This document shows positions 1 to 12,210 of a stretch of DNA of 64,000 nucleotides, one piece after another (position 1 is the stretch's first letter; each line of letters begins with the position of its first letter). The notes below the pieces were generated by a model, which was not told the origin of the DNA, did no database searches, and saw nothing but the letters and a program-made list of their open reading frames with translations. A program made the translations under genes and the position numbers. The stretch spans positions 248,001 to 312,000 of the forward strand of contig JANBVO010000026.1 in the NCBI GenBank assembly GCA_030052745.1. Reading direction: 5' to 3'. This DNA is from Pleurostoma richardsiae. Taxonomy: Eukaryota; Ascomycota; Sordariomycetes; Calosphaeriales; Pleurostomataceae.

Positions 1-780
1 TGTCCAGCTGTCCTGCACCGTCATCCTGCGGGCGCAGACAGCGCCGAGATATTTCTCCATCTGGAACCACCGTCCGACGTCCTAACGTTATAGCACATGC
101 AAACGGGACGAACCTGACAGCGTCATCAGTCATTGGCCACCCGCTGCCCCCCTCTTCGATCCTGCATCCCAACCAACCTTGCCCGGCTTGGGCAAACCGT
201 CGTCTTCAAGTCGTGCCTCGGAGGGACCCTGAACTGACTCTTGCGCCTGCGCTGGTTATCTGTCGGTCTGCCCTACAGACTGACAAGCCGCCTGACCATC
301 GTCCTACTCCCCTCTTGGCTCTTCCTCCGAACGCCCCGACGCATCTATATCGGCAGAGGCACCCGCTCTGAGTCCCAAGGAACAGGGTCCAGCAACGATC
401 ACCCTCTTTCGGGTCTCACGCATCACGCATTCCCTCGCCGGCGTCCGTGATCTTACAAATTTACCCAAAGGAGCTTGCGCTGCACCCTGCACTAGTTCTT
501 ACGCTGCGCTAGTACCTTAACTGCCGCCCCCTTCGTCCCAACACTGTGCCACCCGAACTCACTCCGTTTCTCGTTTCGCGGCGCACACACCCACGCACAA
601 CTCGCCTATCCCCAACACGCCTCAGCATATGCGTCGCCGCTTCCACAGGCGAGAGCATCACGCCCGATATGACTTATTGATTGCGCCTGCATCTTCCGGT
701 ATCCCTAGGTAGCTCCGCCTGCCGAGTCCGGCGCCGGCGCTAGAAATCCCTACCCTCTTAGTTGGGCACCACAGGCAAAA
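1..780 (+). other. 5' flank/leader of the Opi1-family gene
   Basis: No convincing coding sequence is seen here. The plus strand is rich in C and T runs, as is usual for promoters and long 5' leaders of filamentous-fungal regulators transcribed rightward. Small ATG-less frames in this stretch look accidental. It most likely holds the promoter and 5' UTR of the gene that begins at 781. Confidence 0.5.
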
Positions 781-2993
781 ATGGAGCCGAATCACATGCT
801 TCTCTCTGAGGGAGACGACCCGGCTCAGCTGATGTTGCAGCAACACCAAGCACAACAGCAGGAGCAGCAGTACCTGGAGCAGCAGCAGCTACAGCTACAG
901 CTACAGCAGAACTCTGCATCGTCGGCCCTCTCGATGTCGCCGCAGCTGCCGCCGCTCTACAACAATCAGCCCCAGCAGCGGGCATCTCCCCTCCCCCCGC
1001 CGCCCTCATACGCTCACGCCGAGTCGCAATCCCACGATCCCAGCCTACTGGCTTTCCCCGACGTCCCTACAACCGAATTGCCGCCACTACAGCTGAACGC
1101 ACAGAACGACGCCAGCGTCAGTTCGCTGCCGTCGCTCTCGACCATCGTCACCTCCACCTCTTCGCGCCGGTACACGGCTTCCTCGGCCACCAGCGAGACC
1201 TCCTTTTTCTCGGACGCTGGGTCCGCCGTAGGTGCCCCCCCGCGGGTTCAGAATTGGCCCAGCCTGAATCCCCTCACCGCATACTACACCCCGAGCCATG
1301 CTCAACCGGCGGAGCCACTGGCTCAGATGGACGTTGACGTTATGAGCACCACCACCACGACTACGGCGGTCGGCCCAGGGAGTCCGGATCGGTGGGGGGA
1401 CGGTCGCGCCAGCAGCGTCAGTCTCGACGATCCGGATGTGCGGATGGCCGCCGAGGCGCTTGGTGACCTTCGAGCTGGTATGCTTCCCTTGCCTACTCTC
1501 TTGGCGGAAGATCGCGAACTAAGCTAACTCTCGTTCTTCGAACAGACTTCGTCTCCTCGCCCCCGAACAGGAACAGCCCATTACCTCGCATTTCTCCCCC
1601 GAGGAATGCGCTCTCCAGCCCTCCAACCCAGGGTCCAGGCTCAGAGCCGTTGCTGTCGCTGCTGACGACGTCCCATCCGTTACTCGCAAAGACTATCGAG
1701 GGCACGACTACCGCCTACAACACGTCCAAGAACCTCTCTCCTCGCTTCAAATCTGGAGTCGAGTATGTCGAGGGCTACCTAACGCCCATCGCTAATACGG
1801 TCGGCTCCGTGGGGCGGGTCACCGGAGTCGAAGGTGGTGTGCGGTGGTTCCTCCGCGGTGCAGGTCGGCGGCATCAGCGCTCTCGAGGGGACCTTGAATC
1901 CGGTGACGGCGGGTCGCATAAAAGGAGGAGGGTCGGTTCCGGTCAAGGCCGTCGTAATGCCGAAGAAGGCAGACAACAGAGCCAGGGAAGCGATGACACT
2001 CCATCAACGGAGCAGGACCTCTTCGGGGCATCCAAGGAACGCAGGATGTCCAACAGCACCGTCGACACGTTGCCAGCTTACGATGACGAGTTCCGTAGCC
2101 CCGATTATAGCGAGGTTGCGGACGGCCATGCTCGGCAGCAGAGCGAGGAGGAGCAGGCTCAAGGCCAGCTAGCGACAACACGGTCCTCTGGCTCTCCTGC
2201 TACAGCTACGCCCACGGCCTGGCAGTCGCGGCTGATCATGTCGACGTCGGGCCTCAGTATCGCCATGAGCGAGGAGAGCTTACGCAGTCTGAAGTACTGC
2301 CTTCGGTGGTTAAAGTGGGCTAATGAGCACATCGGCCGCATCATCGGCGCGCTCAAGGACGCGCTGGAACGGTTCGACAATGGCGACGAATCAACTCCGC
2401 AGCCATTGGTCCAAGAAGACAGTGGCACGGGCCCAGACCGCACGATGACCGACGCGTCGCAGAGTGACGTCAACTCCATGCAAGTCCGACAAGATCAGGG
2501 CGAGCTCGCGGTGCGCATCGCAGCGCTGCGGTCCGACGTCCTCAAAACGCTACGCGACGTCGTAGATACTGTATCCCGATACGCAGGCGGCGCGCTGCCC
2601 GAGAATGCTCGGCTACTCGTCCGGCGACACCTAACGAGCCTGCCGCAGCGGTTCCGGCTCGCGACGCAACAGCATGGCGACCACCAGCAACACGTCGCCG
2701 GAACAGCGCCCGGCGAGGAGAAGGACGTCCGCGAGGGCGCGCAGCGTGTCCTTGTCCTGGCCAAAGAGGGCCTGGACATGATGGCGCAGGTGAGCGGCGT
2801 TCTGGACGGGACGATCGTATCCGCCGAGGAGTGGTGCGACCGGCTAGGGCGGAAGAAGCGGGAACAGAGGGAGGAGCTCGGTGCGGACAGCGGTGACGGC
2901 CGGGAGCAGAATGGCCACAGCCAGATGCCCCCCCTGGCACCCATGGCGCCGCTGACCGGAGTCGGCGTCGATGGAGATGTTAAGATGGTTTGA
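781..2993 (+). CDS. opi1: Opi1-family transcriptional regulator (CCG-8-like)
   Basis: Two exons, 781-1477 and 1546-2993, give 714 aa. The 68 bp intron has a GTATGC donor, a GCTAAC-like branch site and a CAG acceptor, and the join preserves frame. The N-terminal third is low complexity, rich in Gln, Pro and Ser. Conserved Opi1 blocks follow: about residues 266-330 (LLSLLTTSHPLLAKTIEG, then SPRFKSGVEYVEGYLTPIAN) and about 455-510 (SRLIMSTSGLSIAMSEESL, then LKYCLRWLKWANEHIGRII). In yeast Opi1 represses phospholipid-synthesis genes and shuttles between ER and nucleus according to phosphatidic acid. The Neurospora homologue CCG-8 is clock-controlled and linked to sterol and azole responses. The conserved blocks make the family call firm; the regulatory targets are inferred from homologues. 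A short acidic/charged C-terminal tail ends in VDGDVKMV. Confidence 0.9.
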
Positions 2994-5900
2994 ACGACAT
3001 ATTAATCTAGGAAAGCGGAGAGACTGATTGATTCCTCACGATCGAGACGTCGGGGCCGAAGAGCCGAGGCCGACCGAGGCCCGCTCAAAGTTCCAGCGCC
3101 AACGGAAAGATTGGAGCCTCCAAAACCATGGTCTCACAAGCATAACGAAATCGACAAGATACTACAGGATCATTAGGCGAAGTAGAAAGGAAAAAGCGGA
3201 AGATGGGAAGCTTTCGCGGGGGGGAATAAGTTCTTTGAAGAACCAACTCCGTGGGCTTATTGCGGAGCGCAGACCCGAAACCACTTCTCTACTGCACTCA
3301 TTTCTTTGTCACTCTACCGGTTTGGGTTCCCATATACCCCATACACTACCTTTAACGGATGTTTTTTTAAACCTAAATATGCTTCCGATCTTCGACTTGA
3401 CCAGTGGCCACGCATATCAGCTGGTGTCCTCTGGGGTTTACTTGAGTTCTGTTTGACTGGACTTGGGGTTTGCCTACAACGGCGTTCGGGGACGCCGTAC
3501 CTAGATGGAAAGTCTGGTGCAGGAGTAACCGAAGATACTGGAGATCGATACAGAGAACTGGCTGTTTACTGGCGAGGAAGAACTGTCGACGGCCATATTG
3601 GGAGGGAAGATGGGATCGTGCTTTCGGGTCTCCAGCGATAGGTATACGGGCAAGGCGCGTCGGTGTGGTTTTTCTTGTAAGGCTCGCTCGGCTTTGTGTA
3701 TATGTAGATGGGCTGGCGTATTGCTGGCTCGTCGATTTTTGAAGTGCTGAAACTGAACAAGATCTCTTATGTCCGTGGGCTTCATGAATCTATCTGTCGT
3801 GAGGACCATCATTCGTCCGTTATACCTGTTTCGATGCTCAGGCGGTTGCCTGTCACCTTCCCCTTTCTTGAACGAGAACAAGAAGCAGGTATACGCCATC
3901 GGTTGCTATGAAAGGCAGCTGCCCCTTACAAAGTAGGGAACGAGGAAGAATGGAGAGTTTGCCGGTCAAAGGCCGCTCGTTTGCTCTAGAGACCACCTCG
4001 GTTGAATCATTGATGCGAATTATCCAAATATAAACAGGTATGCTAGGCATACAGCAAGAATTCAAGATTAGTAATGAGTAGTCTTGCTAAGAGATTCTCC
4101 AACATATCTAGAGGGTAGATGCAGAAGATGCCTTGAGGTCTATCGAAGACTAAGCTTTGACTACCAACGCAGACATGAATAACTACAAATGACTCGGCCA
4201 GGATGAGTCTTACCCCGATTTACTTCTCTTAAAGCTCTCATTCGAGAGGTTCGCCACCGTTGACGCCGCCGGGCTTCACCAGATCTTCTACACTGTCCTT
4301 TCCCGGAATACTCACCCCCGCCATGGCATGCCCTTTTGTATGTATCTCCACTCTCCTCGCCCGAGCGGCGTGCCTTTCCTGCAGAATTACTAACTGGGAA
4401 GCAGACACCACAAGTGCATAAGAGTATTCGGCGGAGCCGGATCTGGGACCTTCGAGACTGCATGACTACTTCTGGTGCAGGAACCAGGACTCAGCGCACT
4501 CGCAATAGAGCATACTCCCCGTTCTCGATCACGGTCGACAACTACTGCGGGGAGCTGAGGGCACGACCATCTTCTAGGCGCAGCCAGCCATGTTTCACAT
4601 GCGGATGCTGTTCGGAGAACCCGAGCTGGACCAGAAGCCGGTCTCCCTCATTTACCGACGACTGGCTCGAGTTCCACCCAGTGACTTGGGCCGGACCACA
4701 GCCCTTCCCGTCGCGATCAGTCTGAGGTAGCCGGCCCCTGTTCGCCGGCGTCGGCCCCAGTCGCTCGAATTACAACCATCCCGTGGCGGAACCGAGCGGC
4801 CCCGCCGTCGAACGTGCTCCAAGGTTGAGAGCGACCTGGGCGGCGCCGTTGCCGTTCACGTAGTCCGTCCTCGCGGTAGGTGACTACGAGATGTCTCAAC
4901 GCCCAGATGTGCTACACCTGTTCGACCACACGAAACAGCACAACACGGCGCGCTTGGTCTACGCACTGCAGCAGGTCGGCAACAGCCGTCCTCGCTAACT
5001 GTAAGGTGCTCATCCCGGACAGGTAATTGGCAAGAGCACCGTGCACTGATGGGTCAGCGGGAGTCGGAAAGGGGGAAATGGAATAAAGCTAAGCGGTTAG
5101 CATCACCGGCAAAAATAGCGCTTGCTTGTTAGATTGAGATATAAAGCTCTCAAATTCGCCGCTCTGTCTCCATGACTTTCGCCAGGAGGTCCCATGTTCG
5201 CGACAGGGGGCGGGAGTGCGTGCGCGGTCACGTGGAGATAAAGCGATAAGAGGCGAGAAGACCTTATAAACCCAAATATGGCCCGGAGATAGTTGGAGCG
5301 GGTTCGTTCTAATTACGATCACGCACATTGTCTTTTACCATCTGCGTCCGTAGAACGGCCCTAAACGCTCCTTACTCAATCTTTGGAAACACCTCTGGAC
5401 ACCCAGATTCGAATCATCCTTTTTGCATTTTCGCACACCGTTTTCTGTTTAAATTCTTCTGCACTTCCTCTCCAGCATACCTTGCAGTGCAATAGATGTT
5501 TCTCTTCTAGTTGATTATTTACTCCGTGTCATGGAATTGGCAGTGTGTTGGCGAAGTCTGACGGGTCTGCACTGCCAGACGTCATCTCTCTTTTGTATGA
5601 CTGCCGTCTCGTCGCCACGGTCACAATTACTGCTGCACGCCCTTCTTACAATTCCACGGCGCCAGGCGTCCGGTGATCATGAATCCCGGTTCATGTACGG
5701 AGCTAGAGTCGCCTGGGAAGGGATACCAGCTCGTCGTTTGAATGTCAGGTCTTCGTGAGAGGGCGCACACAACAACGACTTCGACCGATTTAGCTTATGC
5801 TCCAGGCACTCGGCATTTGCTGCCAGCCGTCCACTGCTACGGTAGGATCCCGAGGTCTAGACCTCCTTCACCTACTGCCGGAATGCCCGTAACGGTTCAG

Positions 5901-6388
5901 AACGCTTGCCTATGTCGCTCAGGTCCTCTTGGGCTGGGTGGCAGCCTATGGAAAGACCGCGTCGCTTGCTGGGTTGTCAGACTGCATGAGAGCCAGCCAG
6001 CCTCCTTGTATAGGAGAAAGCTTCATCACTCTGTCCAATCTGAGAGATGCCCCTTGATTGGCTTCCATTTTCCATTTCTGTATCCTGCGCTTCATCGCAT
6101 CCCTCTGTCATGTGTTGTAATGGACCTTCTCCTCAACGGGCTGGATGGTTCACTGCCCGGCCTCCACGGCTCAATGCCTCTACACCCTGCGGTCTCGCCT
6201 TCACTGGGTATCCATTCATATACCATGTCTGTCCCTTCTGTCCTTGGCATTCACTTGGCCAGGCGCCCTATCTATCAAGGCCAGTGTTTTTCGAGACTGC
6301 GTTCGACCGGCAGAAGAGAATCCATCGATCTTTAACGCCCAAGCACGCTGTTCCTGATTGATCTCACACCGAAAACTATTAAGCAGAG
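2994..6388. other. Intergenic stretch, no intact gene
   Basis: Apart from the possible relic at about 4215-5000 I see no supported gene. The first few hundred bases are probably the 3' UTR of the Opi1-family gene. The part from about 5340 to 6388 is pyrimidine-rich on the plus strand and probably holds the promoter and leader of the membrane-protein gene at 6389. Longer frames in this part lack family-like composition, and many lack an ATG. Confidence 0.4.
4215..5000 (+). pseudogene. Possible decayed protein-coding gene
   Basis: Short protein-like patches occur in the plus strand but are not in one open frame. They include FERFATVDAAGLHQIFYTVL at about 4237-4296, DYFWCRNQDSAHSQ at about 4463-4504, LDQKPVSLIYRRLARVPPSD at about 4628-4687 and MSQRPDVLHLFDHTKQHNTA at about 4891-4950. 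A well-formed intron-like element is also present (GTATGT near 4338, TACTAAC near 4387, CAG near 4405). Stops and frame shifts separate the patches, so a working gene is unlikely. I do not recognise the family. It could be a decayed single-copy gene or a chance run of codon-like sequence. Confidence 0.3.
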
Positions 6389-7705
6389 ATGCGGTCCTCC
6401 TTGTTATTGCTCGTAACGTCAGGCTGTGTTGCCAGCGCTGGCTGGCTTCGATGGACCGGCGATCGAGAGCCGCTTGGGTACATACCACAGCAGACTCGGG
6501 CATCCAAGGTGGACGAGGTAAAGGGCTGGACACCCAAGCCGACCATACCTCCAGCATCGTCGCCGGAGGCGTACGACGTCTTGGAGTTGCCAAGGAAGGA
6601 TGTGCACGGACGGGAAACATCGAATACATGGCTGAACTCCCAGACCTGTGGGTGGCTCGCCGGCGCTTTCTGTAAGTCAGCCGCCTAAGCGGCTTCCCCT
6701 ACCGTACTGGAGACGGCGATACTCAACGGATATCCCAGCTTCCGCGTGGACATGTGCAGCAAGTGCGACTTGTGCGACAAACACAGATAATGTCGTGGCC
6801 TGCGTCTCGGGAACGTACTCGCCTTTCTTCTCAGTCTGCTTTAACTTCGAGGCCTATCAACAGGGCGCCTGCAGCGACATCGGACCACGTACTGGATGCT
6901 GGTAAGTGCTCCAGTCCGCACCTCCTGCACTTGGATTTCGCGAGAGTGGCGAAGGCTGATTTGGACTGTCAGTCAAACCTCTTCCTTTGGCGAGTGCGGC
7001 ACTCTGTTGTGGACGGGTAATCCTCCGCGATCAATGTACCGGTGCTTCACGGAGGCCACTATCATATCGCTCAACAATGAACCCCAGTTTGTCATCGATG
7101 CCTCTACATCCACTTTCTCGGCAACATCGACGCCGTCTTTCTCTCAGTTGTCTACATCCACCACGAAAGCGGCAGCCCCCGTCGACACTGACAACGAAGA
7201 TGGCGAGGACGACGATGAACACCACCATCACAGCTCCAACGTGGGTGCCATCGTGGGCGGCGTCGTTGGCGGCGTGGCGGTGCTTGCGATCCTCTCCGGG
7301 TTTATTGCGTACCTTACCCTGCGGAAGAAGTTTAGTAGCAGTGGCATGGGCAACCCGAAACACAACGTCGTTCGCCCGAGCGACCCATCCCACGCGTCCT
7401 CGCCACCGCCGCAGATGGCTCAAACCGAGAGCGTCGGCGGCCATACGGGCCCGACATCGCCGTATCCAGGATCGAAGCACGAGGGCATGATGTACGATCC
7501 TGTCGCGGGGAGGCCGACTTACGAGGAAGTCCTGAAACAGCAGCGGCAATACGCCGCATACCCTGCAGAGGGAGGTGTCCATCTACAGCTTGGTCCGGCG
7601 CAGACAAGTCCGGGGCTGAACCCGCCCAGCCGCCGTTTGATTGTCGAGCTGGCAGGCGGCGAGGCGCCCAAGAGGCACCTAAGCAATCCGTCAGAGCTCA
7701 ATTAA
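6389..7705 (+). CDS. Cysteine-rich single-pass membrane protein (Mid2/WSC-like architecture)
   Basis: Three exons, 6389-6671, 6739-6901 and 6973-7705, give 392 aa; both introns are phase-consistent and restore a Cys-rich ectodomain. The N terminus MRSSLLLLVTSGCVASA looks like a signal peptide. The ectodomain carries paired cysteines (TCGWLAGAFSSAWTCAAS, then TGCC formed across intron 2, then ECGTLLW and YRCFTE). A Ser/Thr-rich stem and an acidic and His-rich linker (DNEDGEDDDEHHHH) follow, then one transmembrane segment (VGAIVGGVVGGVAVLAILSG) with a basic stop-transfer (LRKKF) and a Pro-rich cytosolic tail. Such fungal proteins are usually unnamed surface proteins; a cell-wall-sensor role is only an analogy to WSC and Mid2. 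The family-like cysteine pattern supports the gene model. Confidence 0.8.
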
Positions 7706-8011
7706 TTGCTATGTCTCTATGAAGGGTGACGTAGCCCGAGGCTGATGGACACTAACCACAGTTTCCATTATTCTCATATGTTTGGCGTCTCGGCGGGCGC
7801 AGCATCCAAGGCACCCAAGACTTGGGCACTATCATTGCTTTCATTGCACTTTCAGAAGGGGATAACAAAGCATCGTGAGAGAAGGCGGTAAGAATAAGTA
7901 CAGCGTGACTTTTGATTCCTCCCAACATGTTCCTTGCAAATGTTCGCTTGCTATGTGATTCGAGATAGCCCAAGTCCAGTCAAACTCCCTATCCGCCATT
8001 CATGCCCAACC
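7706..8011. other. Intergenic gap between convergent genes
   Basis: About 300 bp separates the stop codons of the membrane protein (+) and the dehydrogenase (-). I see nothing here beyond likely overlapping 3' UTRs. Confidence 0.5.
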
Positions 8012-9318
8012 CTAGAGACGCGAGGTGTCATCTTTTTTCAGGAAGTGAAGATTCACCGGCGTAATGGCCTGCCCGCCACTCAGCACCGCCATGATGTTCC
8101 TCATGCTCAGCTCCTCGAACCCGACGTGAGAGTCCACCGTCCCGCCGGCGTTGTGGGACGTCAACATCACCCGCCCCGGGTGGTCGTGCGGCCGGCTGCT
8201 GGCCCCTCCTCCCTCAGCCGTAATGACTTCCGGCCCAGTCATCTTCGCTAGCCGCGCGTTGACCCTCGGCTCGCCGGAGTGCACGTCCAGCGCGGCCGCG
8301 CTCACCCTGCCCTCCTCCAGCGCATCGGCCAGCGCCTCCTCGTCGACCAGCGACCCGCGTGCAACATTCACCAGCCTCATCCCTTGCCTCGCCGCCGCCA
8401 GCACCTCTCGCGTGATGAGCGGGCCCCCGTCCCCGGCCGGCGCGCACAGCACGACGCAGTCCGATGCGGCCAGCAACCCCTCGAGGGTCGGGTGGAACGT
8501 GGCGCCCAGGCGCGCCTCGAGCGCCGCCGGCTTGCGCACCACATCGGTGTAGTGCACGCGCATGCCGAAGGCGGGGCAGCCCAGCTTGGCGGCGAGGTGC
8601 TGCCCGATGTTGCCGAGGCCGACGACGCCGAGGGCGTGCCCGCGGGGGTTGCGCGCCCGCGCGGTGGCGAGCGCGTGGCACGACTCGAAGAGCGCCGGGT
8701 CGGCGGTCGCGGCGGTCATGCACCAGGGGAGGTGCCGGAAGGTGGAGATGACCATCGCCACGGCGAAGTCGGCGACCGACTCGGCGGCCGCGAGGCCGGA
8801 GTTGCAGTAGATGATGCCTAACCAGGAGTCAGAGAGCGAGCATAGCAACCGCTGGTCAATCAAGCATACGCACCTCTCTCCGCGAGAGCCTTCGTGTCGG
8901 CCCAGTCGAAGCCGGCCCCGGCGCTGGCAAACACCCGCACACTGTCCGGGAGCAGCGCGATCAGCTCCTCATCCCACCGGCCCATCTCGCCGCCGGTGCC
9001 CCAGAACGGGCGGAACACGGCGCTGAAGTCGCCCCAGCGGCGCTCGCGGAGGGCTCGCATAAACTCGCGCCTCTGCCGCTCGGCCAATGAGGGGCGCACG
9101 ACGTCGAAGGCGGCGCTGAAGGACTCGTACGTCGCCGGGTTGTACTTGATCGGGTCCCCGATGTGCAGGACGATGGGCTTCCTCGCTGCCTGCGCCGGCC
9201 TGAGCGGCAGCGGGCCGGGAGAGGTCGGCGAGTACAGCAGGGAGGGGGGCATCGGCGGCGCGGGAGACGCTGAGCGCGGGGTGGAGGCTGGCACCGGTGT
9301 GTTGGTTGGCTCAGCCAT
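8012..9318 (-). CDS. D-isomer-specific 2-hydroxyacid dehydrogenase
   Basis: Exons on the minus strand are 9318-8874 and 8817-8012, giving 416 aa. The 56 bp intron (GTGCGT donor, TAG acceptor) joins ALAERG to IIYCNSG. The fold is the split-domain NAD(P)-dependent dehydrogenase family that reduces 2-oxo acids to D-2-hydroxy acids. Visible marks are the substrate-domain signature ASAGAGFDW, the dinucleotide motif GVVGLGNIG, the catalytic Arg in VNVARGSLVDEEALADALEE, the Glu region SGEPRVN and the catalytic His in LTSHNAGG. The N-terminal ~45 residues are Pro/Ser-rich and may be a dispensable extension. Fungal members of this subgroup are often labelled glyoxylate/hydroxypyruvate reductase or D-mandelate dehydrogenase; the true substrate cannot be read from the sequence. 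No peroxisomal SKL-type ending is seen (ends TSRL). Confidence 0.9.
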
Positions 9319-10119
9319 TGCGGAACAGTTGTCCGCGAGTTATGGTAATGTCAGCGACAGACTGGACCGGGAGGTCTTTGACTGTGTATTGCGCTCTTGA
9401 TATCCTCCTTCACTGATCAGTGGCAAGAGGAGATGCAGCTGCGAGACAAAACTGGTTCAGCAACGGAGGCGCAGGGACCGAGAGCTGATACACATCTCGT
9501 GCCTCTTCGGCTGGCGCGAAACCGGCAATGGATCCTGCAGCTGCAATGCAAGGTGACAACCGAATATTCACACAGAGTAACTAGGAAATCGGAAGAGGGG
9601 AAGATAAGGATGTTTTCCCATCTATGAAGGACGAAGACCCAGCTTCCGCTGTGATCTCCATTGGTGTGCCCAATGTCAGGGTGTTCGCGGAAATTGTCGG
9701 TGAAGAAGAGCTCGATGCTCGACGAGAGCTCCCTTTCGTCCTGTCCTGCAGCGTCTGACAAGTGAGGGGAAGAGCTCTGGGCAACCCGGTTGGATGAATT
9801 GCTCAGCTCGCCAAACGCCTCCTGCAGGTTGCAGGCTATTCCGCCGAGTATTTGTACTTGGCTGCATACATCACTTATCTGCATGCATGGCCCGTCATCC
9901 TCCCCTTTATTCTATCTCCGGAGGCGATACGACATATTGCAGAGACGTTTAAGCCATGTTTCTGTTTCGAGTACCTGCATTGGTCTGTAATAACTAAGAA
10001 CTACCAAGAGCCTGTAGCGCGCCGGCGATGACAAAAAGGCAATCGTATTGCTCCCAATTGCAAAAACTGCATGTCGTCTGTAGTCCAAGAAGAATGGATG
10101 CCCCTTTGTTTCTGGGAGA
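9319..10119. other. Intergenic; one weak open frame
   Basis: This 801 bp stretch lies between the start of the dehydrogenase and the 3' end of the AAA+ gene. A 155-codon ATG frame on the minus strand (9884-9417) is the only candidate, and it shows no recognisable domain. The part nearest 9319 should hold the dehydrogenase promoter. Confidence 0.4.
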
Positions 10120-12210
10120 TCAATGCTCAACCATATCAATGTCGCTGGCCGACCCGTCCAGCTCCTCCTCGAAAGCCATCTGGATCTCCATGACCTGCAT
10201 CAGCTGCTTCTGGTCCAGCCTGCGCTTCTTGTGCGCGGCAAGGCTCTTGGCCGTGCGGACTACGTTCTTGATCTGCCGACCGTTGAGATTCCCCTTGGCC
10301 AGCTCCTGGAGCCCCTTTTCATCGACATCCGCGCCTCCTTCGACCGCCCCCAGGAAGTTCTGCCAGATGCGAACACGGCTCGAATGCGGCAGATCGTCGT
10401 ATTTCAGCGGCACATGGATGCGACTCTTGAATGCGTCGTCAAAGGTGCGCACGCGGTTGGTAGTCATGAACAGGATGCCGCTGTAATACTCGAGCGTGCG
10501 CAGGAAGATGGACACCAGCCCGTTACGCTCCATGTCGTGCAGCGAGCGCCGTTCTAGGAATACGTCCGCCTCGTCGATCAGGAGGACAGCCTTCCACGTG
10601 CTGGCGAGGTCCAGAGCCCGGCCCAGCCGCTCGTCCAGCAGTGCCGAGGTGGTCCCCAGGTCACCTGAGGAAACGATGTACAGAGGACGGTGCGAGAACT
10701 CAGCTACACACTCAGCCGTCAATGTCTTTCCGACACCCGGAGGGCCGTGCAGTACCAGTATCAGGCCGCGACCCTTGCCCTTGACGATGTCATCGAAGCC
10801 AGCGTTGGTGGGGTCGCAGGTGCGCTGCGTGTGCTCGGCCACCAGTGCCTGCACAAGCTCCTTCTGGCTGTCAGGCAGCACGAGCTGCTCAAAACAGCGC
10901 TCGTTCCAGTCAATGGGCGATAGACGGTCGACGAAGAACTCGAGGAACTTCTTCTCTGTGAAGGAGAAACCTCGCACCATCGGGCTCGCCAGCATGCGCT
11001 GTTCGTCGCTCAAGGGTGCCAGTTGCTGCGCCGGTGCGTCGTCGAGAGGGACTAGGTCCATTTCGTCTGAGTCGAGGGCCTGCTTGCGCTTGACATCCTT
11101 GAGCTTCGGGAAGGCGCTGACATAGAAGGCATAGTCGGCCTCGATGCGATGGAAGGTCTGCGTGTCGACCATGACTCGCCCGTCGATATTGTAACGGAAG
11201 CCGCACGTGTCGAGAGCGACTCCCTTGTACTCGCGGAAGTTTTGTCCCGCGTGCGACTCCCACTTCCGGCCGCGCTCAATCAGAGCAGCCTTAATTCCCT
11301 CCTCATTCGGATGGAATGATAGAGGAAAGGCGCGGAGGCCCGCAATCTTTGTGGAGCCGCTGAATGCTGGGATCGTCAAGGTTGTGCTCCTTGTGCCGAA
11401 GTCGTCGCCGTCATAGTCGACGTAATCCACGTCAATCTGCAGGCCCGGCTCCTGGCCGCAGGTGTACCGATAGTTTGTCAGCTTGTAAATGCGCGGCTGA
11501 GACAGGCGAGATGAATAGATCAGTTTGCCCGGCCTGAAGATGGTCCAAAGATGCTCGTACGTGACCAGGCCGTTCTCGCGTAGGTTGTCGCTCTCCTTGA
11601 TGGTGTCGGCGAACTCTTCGTCGATGAAGTCCAGAAGGATTGGCAGATGGATGGCACGCTCGGAGTCAGGCTCCTCTTCTTTGGCAGTCTCGTAGGCAGC
11701 CTTCAGCTCTGGATAGTAGTGATACAGGCAGCGAGCGGGGAAGTCAATCGTCACCTGACCGGTCCAGAAAGACTGGCCGGGGTAGGAGTTGATGACTTCT
11801 CGGAGGACATCCTTTAGGGCGTCCGAGTTGACCTGTAGAGTGGTCTTCTGGACGTGCTTGTTCGAGGAGTCATATTGTCGTGTGACCTACGCATGCGTGA
11901 GTACATCAAAGCGAGCATGCCTTTGGGTGCCGTTGCGACTTACGCAGAGAGCAAACTTCTCGTGCCAGTTAAACTTCTCCTCGGGGACATCATCGTCCTC
12001 CTTAGGTTCGCAGATGTAGCCGCGACCTTTCTTGGTCCAGCGCTTCTCGAGATTCTTCAGCTCCGCCTTCATGGGAGACTTCTCCAGCTCTTCGCGCTTG
12101 CGCTTGTCCTCCTCAGTGAGATGACCGTTCATCTCTAGCTGCTCCTCCTCATCAGGGGGATCCATGTTGTCATCCGGAGCTCGCCGGGCAGTCTGCTTGG
12201 TGCGAGCCAT
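10120..12210 (-). CDS. AAA+ ATPase with a histone H3 tail-like N terminus
   Basis: Exons 12210-11944 and 11886-10120 on the minus strand give 677 aa. The 57 bp intron (GTAAGT...TAG, phase 0) is required because its read-through meets a stop. The C-terminal third is a single AAA+ domain: Walker A GPPGVGKT near residue 471, Walker B VLLIDEADVFLERR near 523 and a second region of homology MTTNRVRTFDDAFKSRIHVP near 565-582. The middle region resembles the fungal AAA proteins with an N-terminal domain of unknown function (DUF7025 type); they are usually unnamed and may act as remodellers or unfoldases. The exceptional feature is the start, MARTKQTARRAPDD. Residues 2-9 equal histone H3 residues 1-8, with Arg where H3 has K9. 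Once Met is removed, the free Ala-Arg-Thr-Lys end would match the H3K4 mark site. A Lys/Glu-rich helix and an acidic patch follow. ATPase assignment is firm; cellular role is unknown. Confidence 0.88.

Noticed and set aside
9417-9884. 155-codon minus-strand frame with an ATG
   Set aside because: No recognisable domain and its C-terminal half is Cys/Ser/Arg-rich in a way typical of chance frames; not enough to call a gene.
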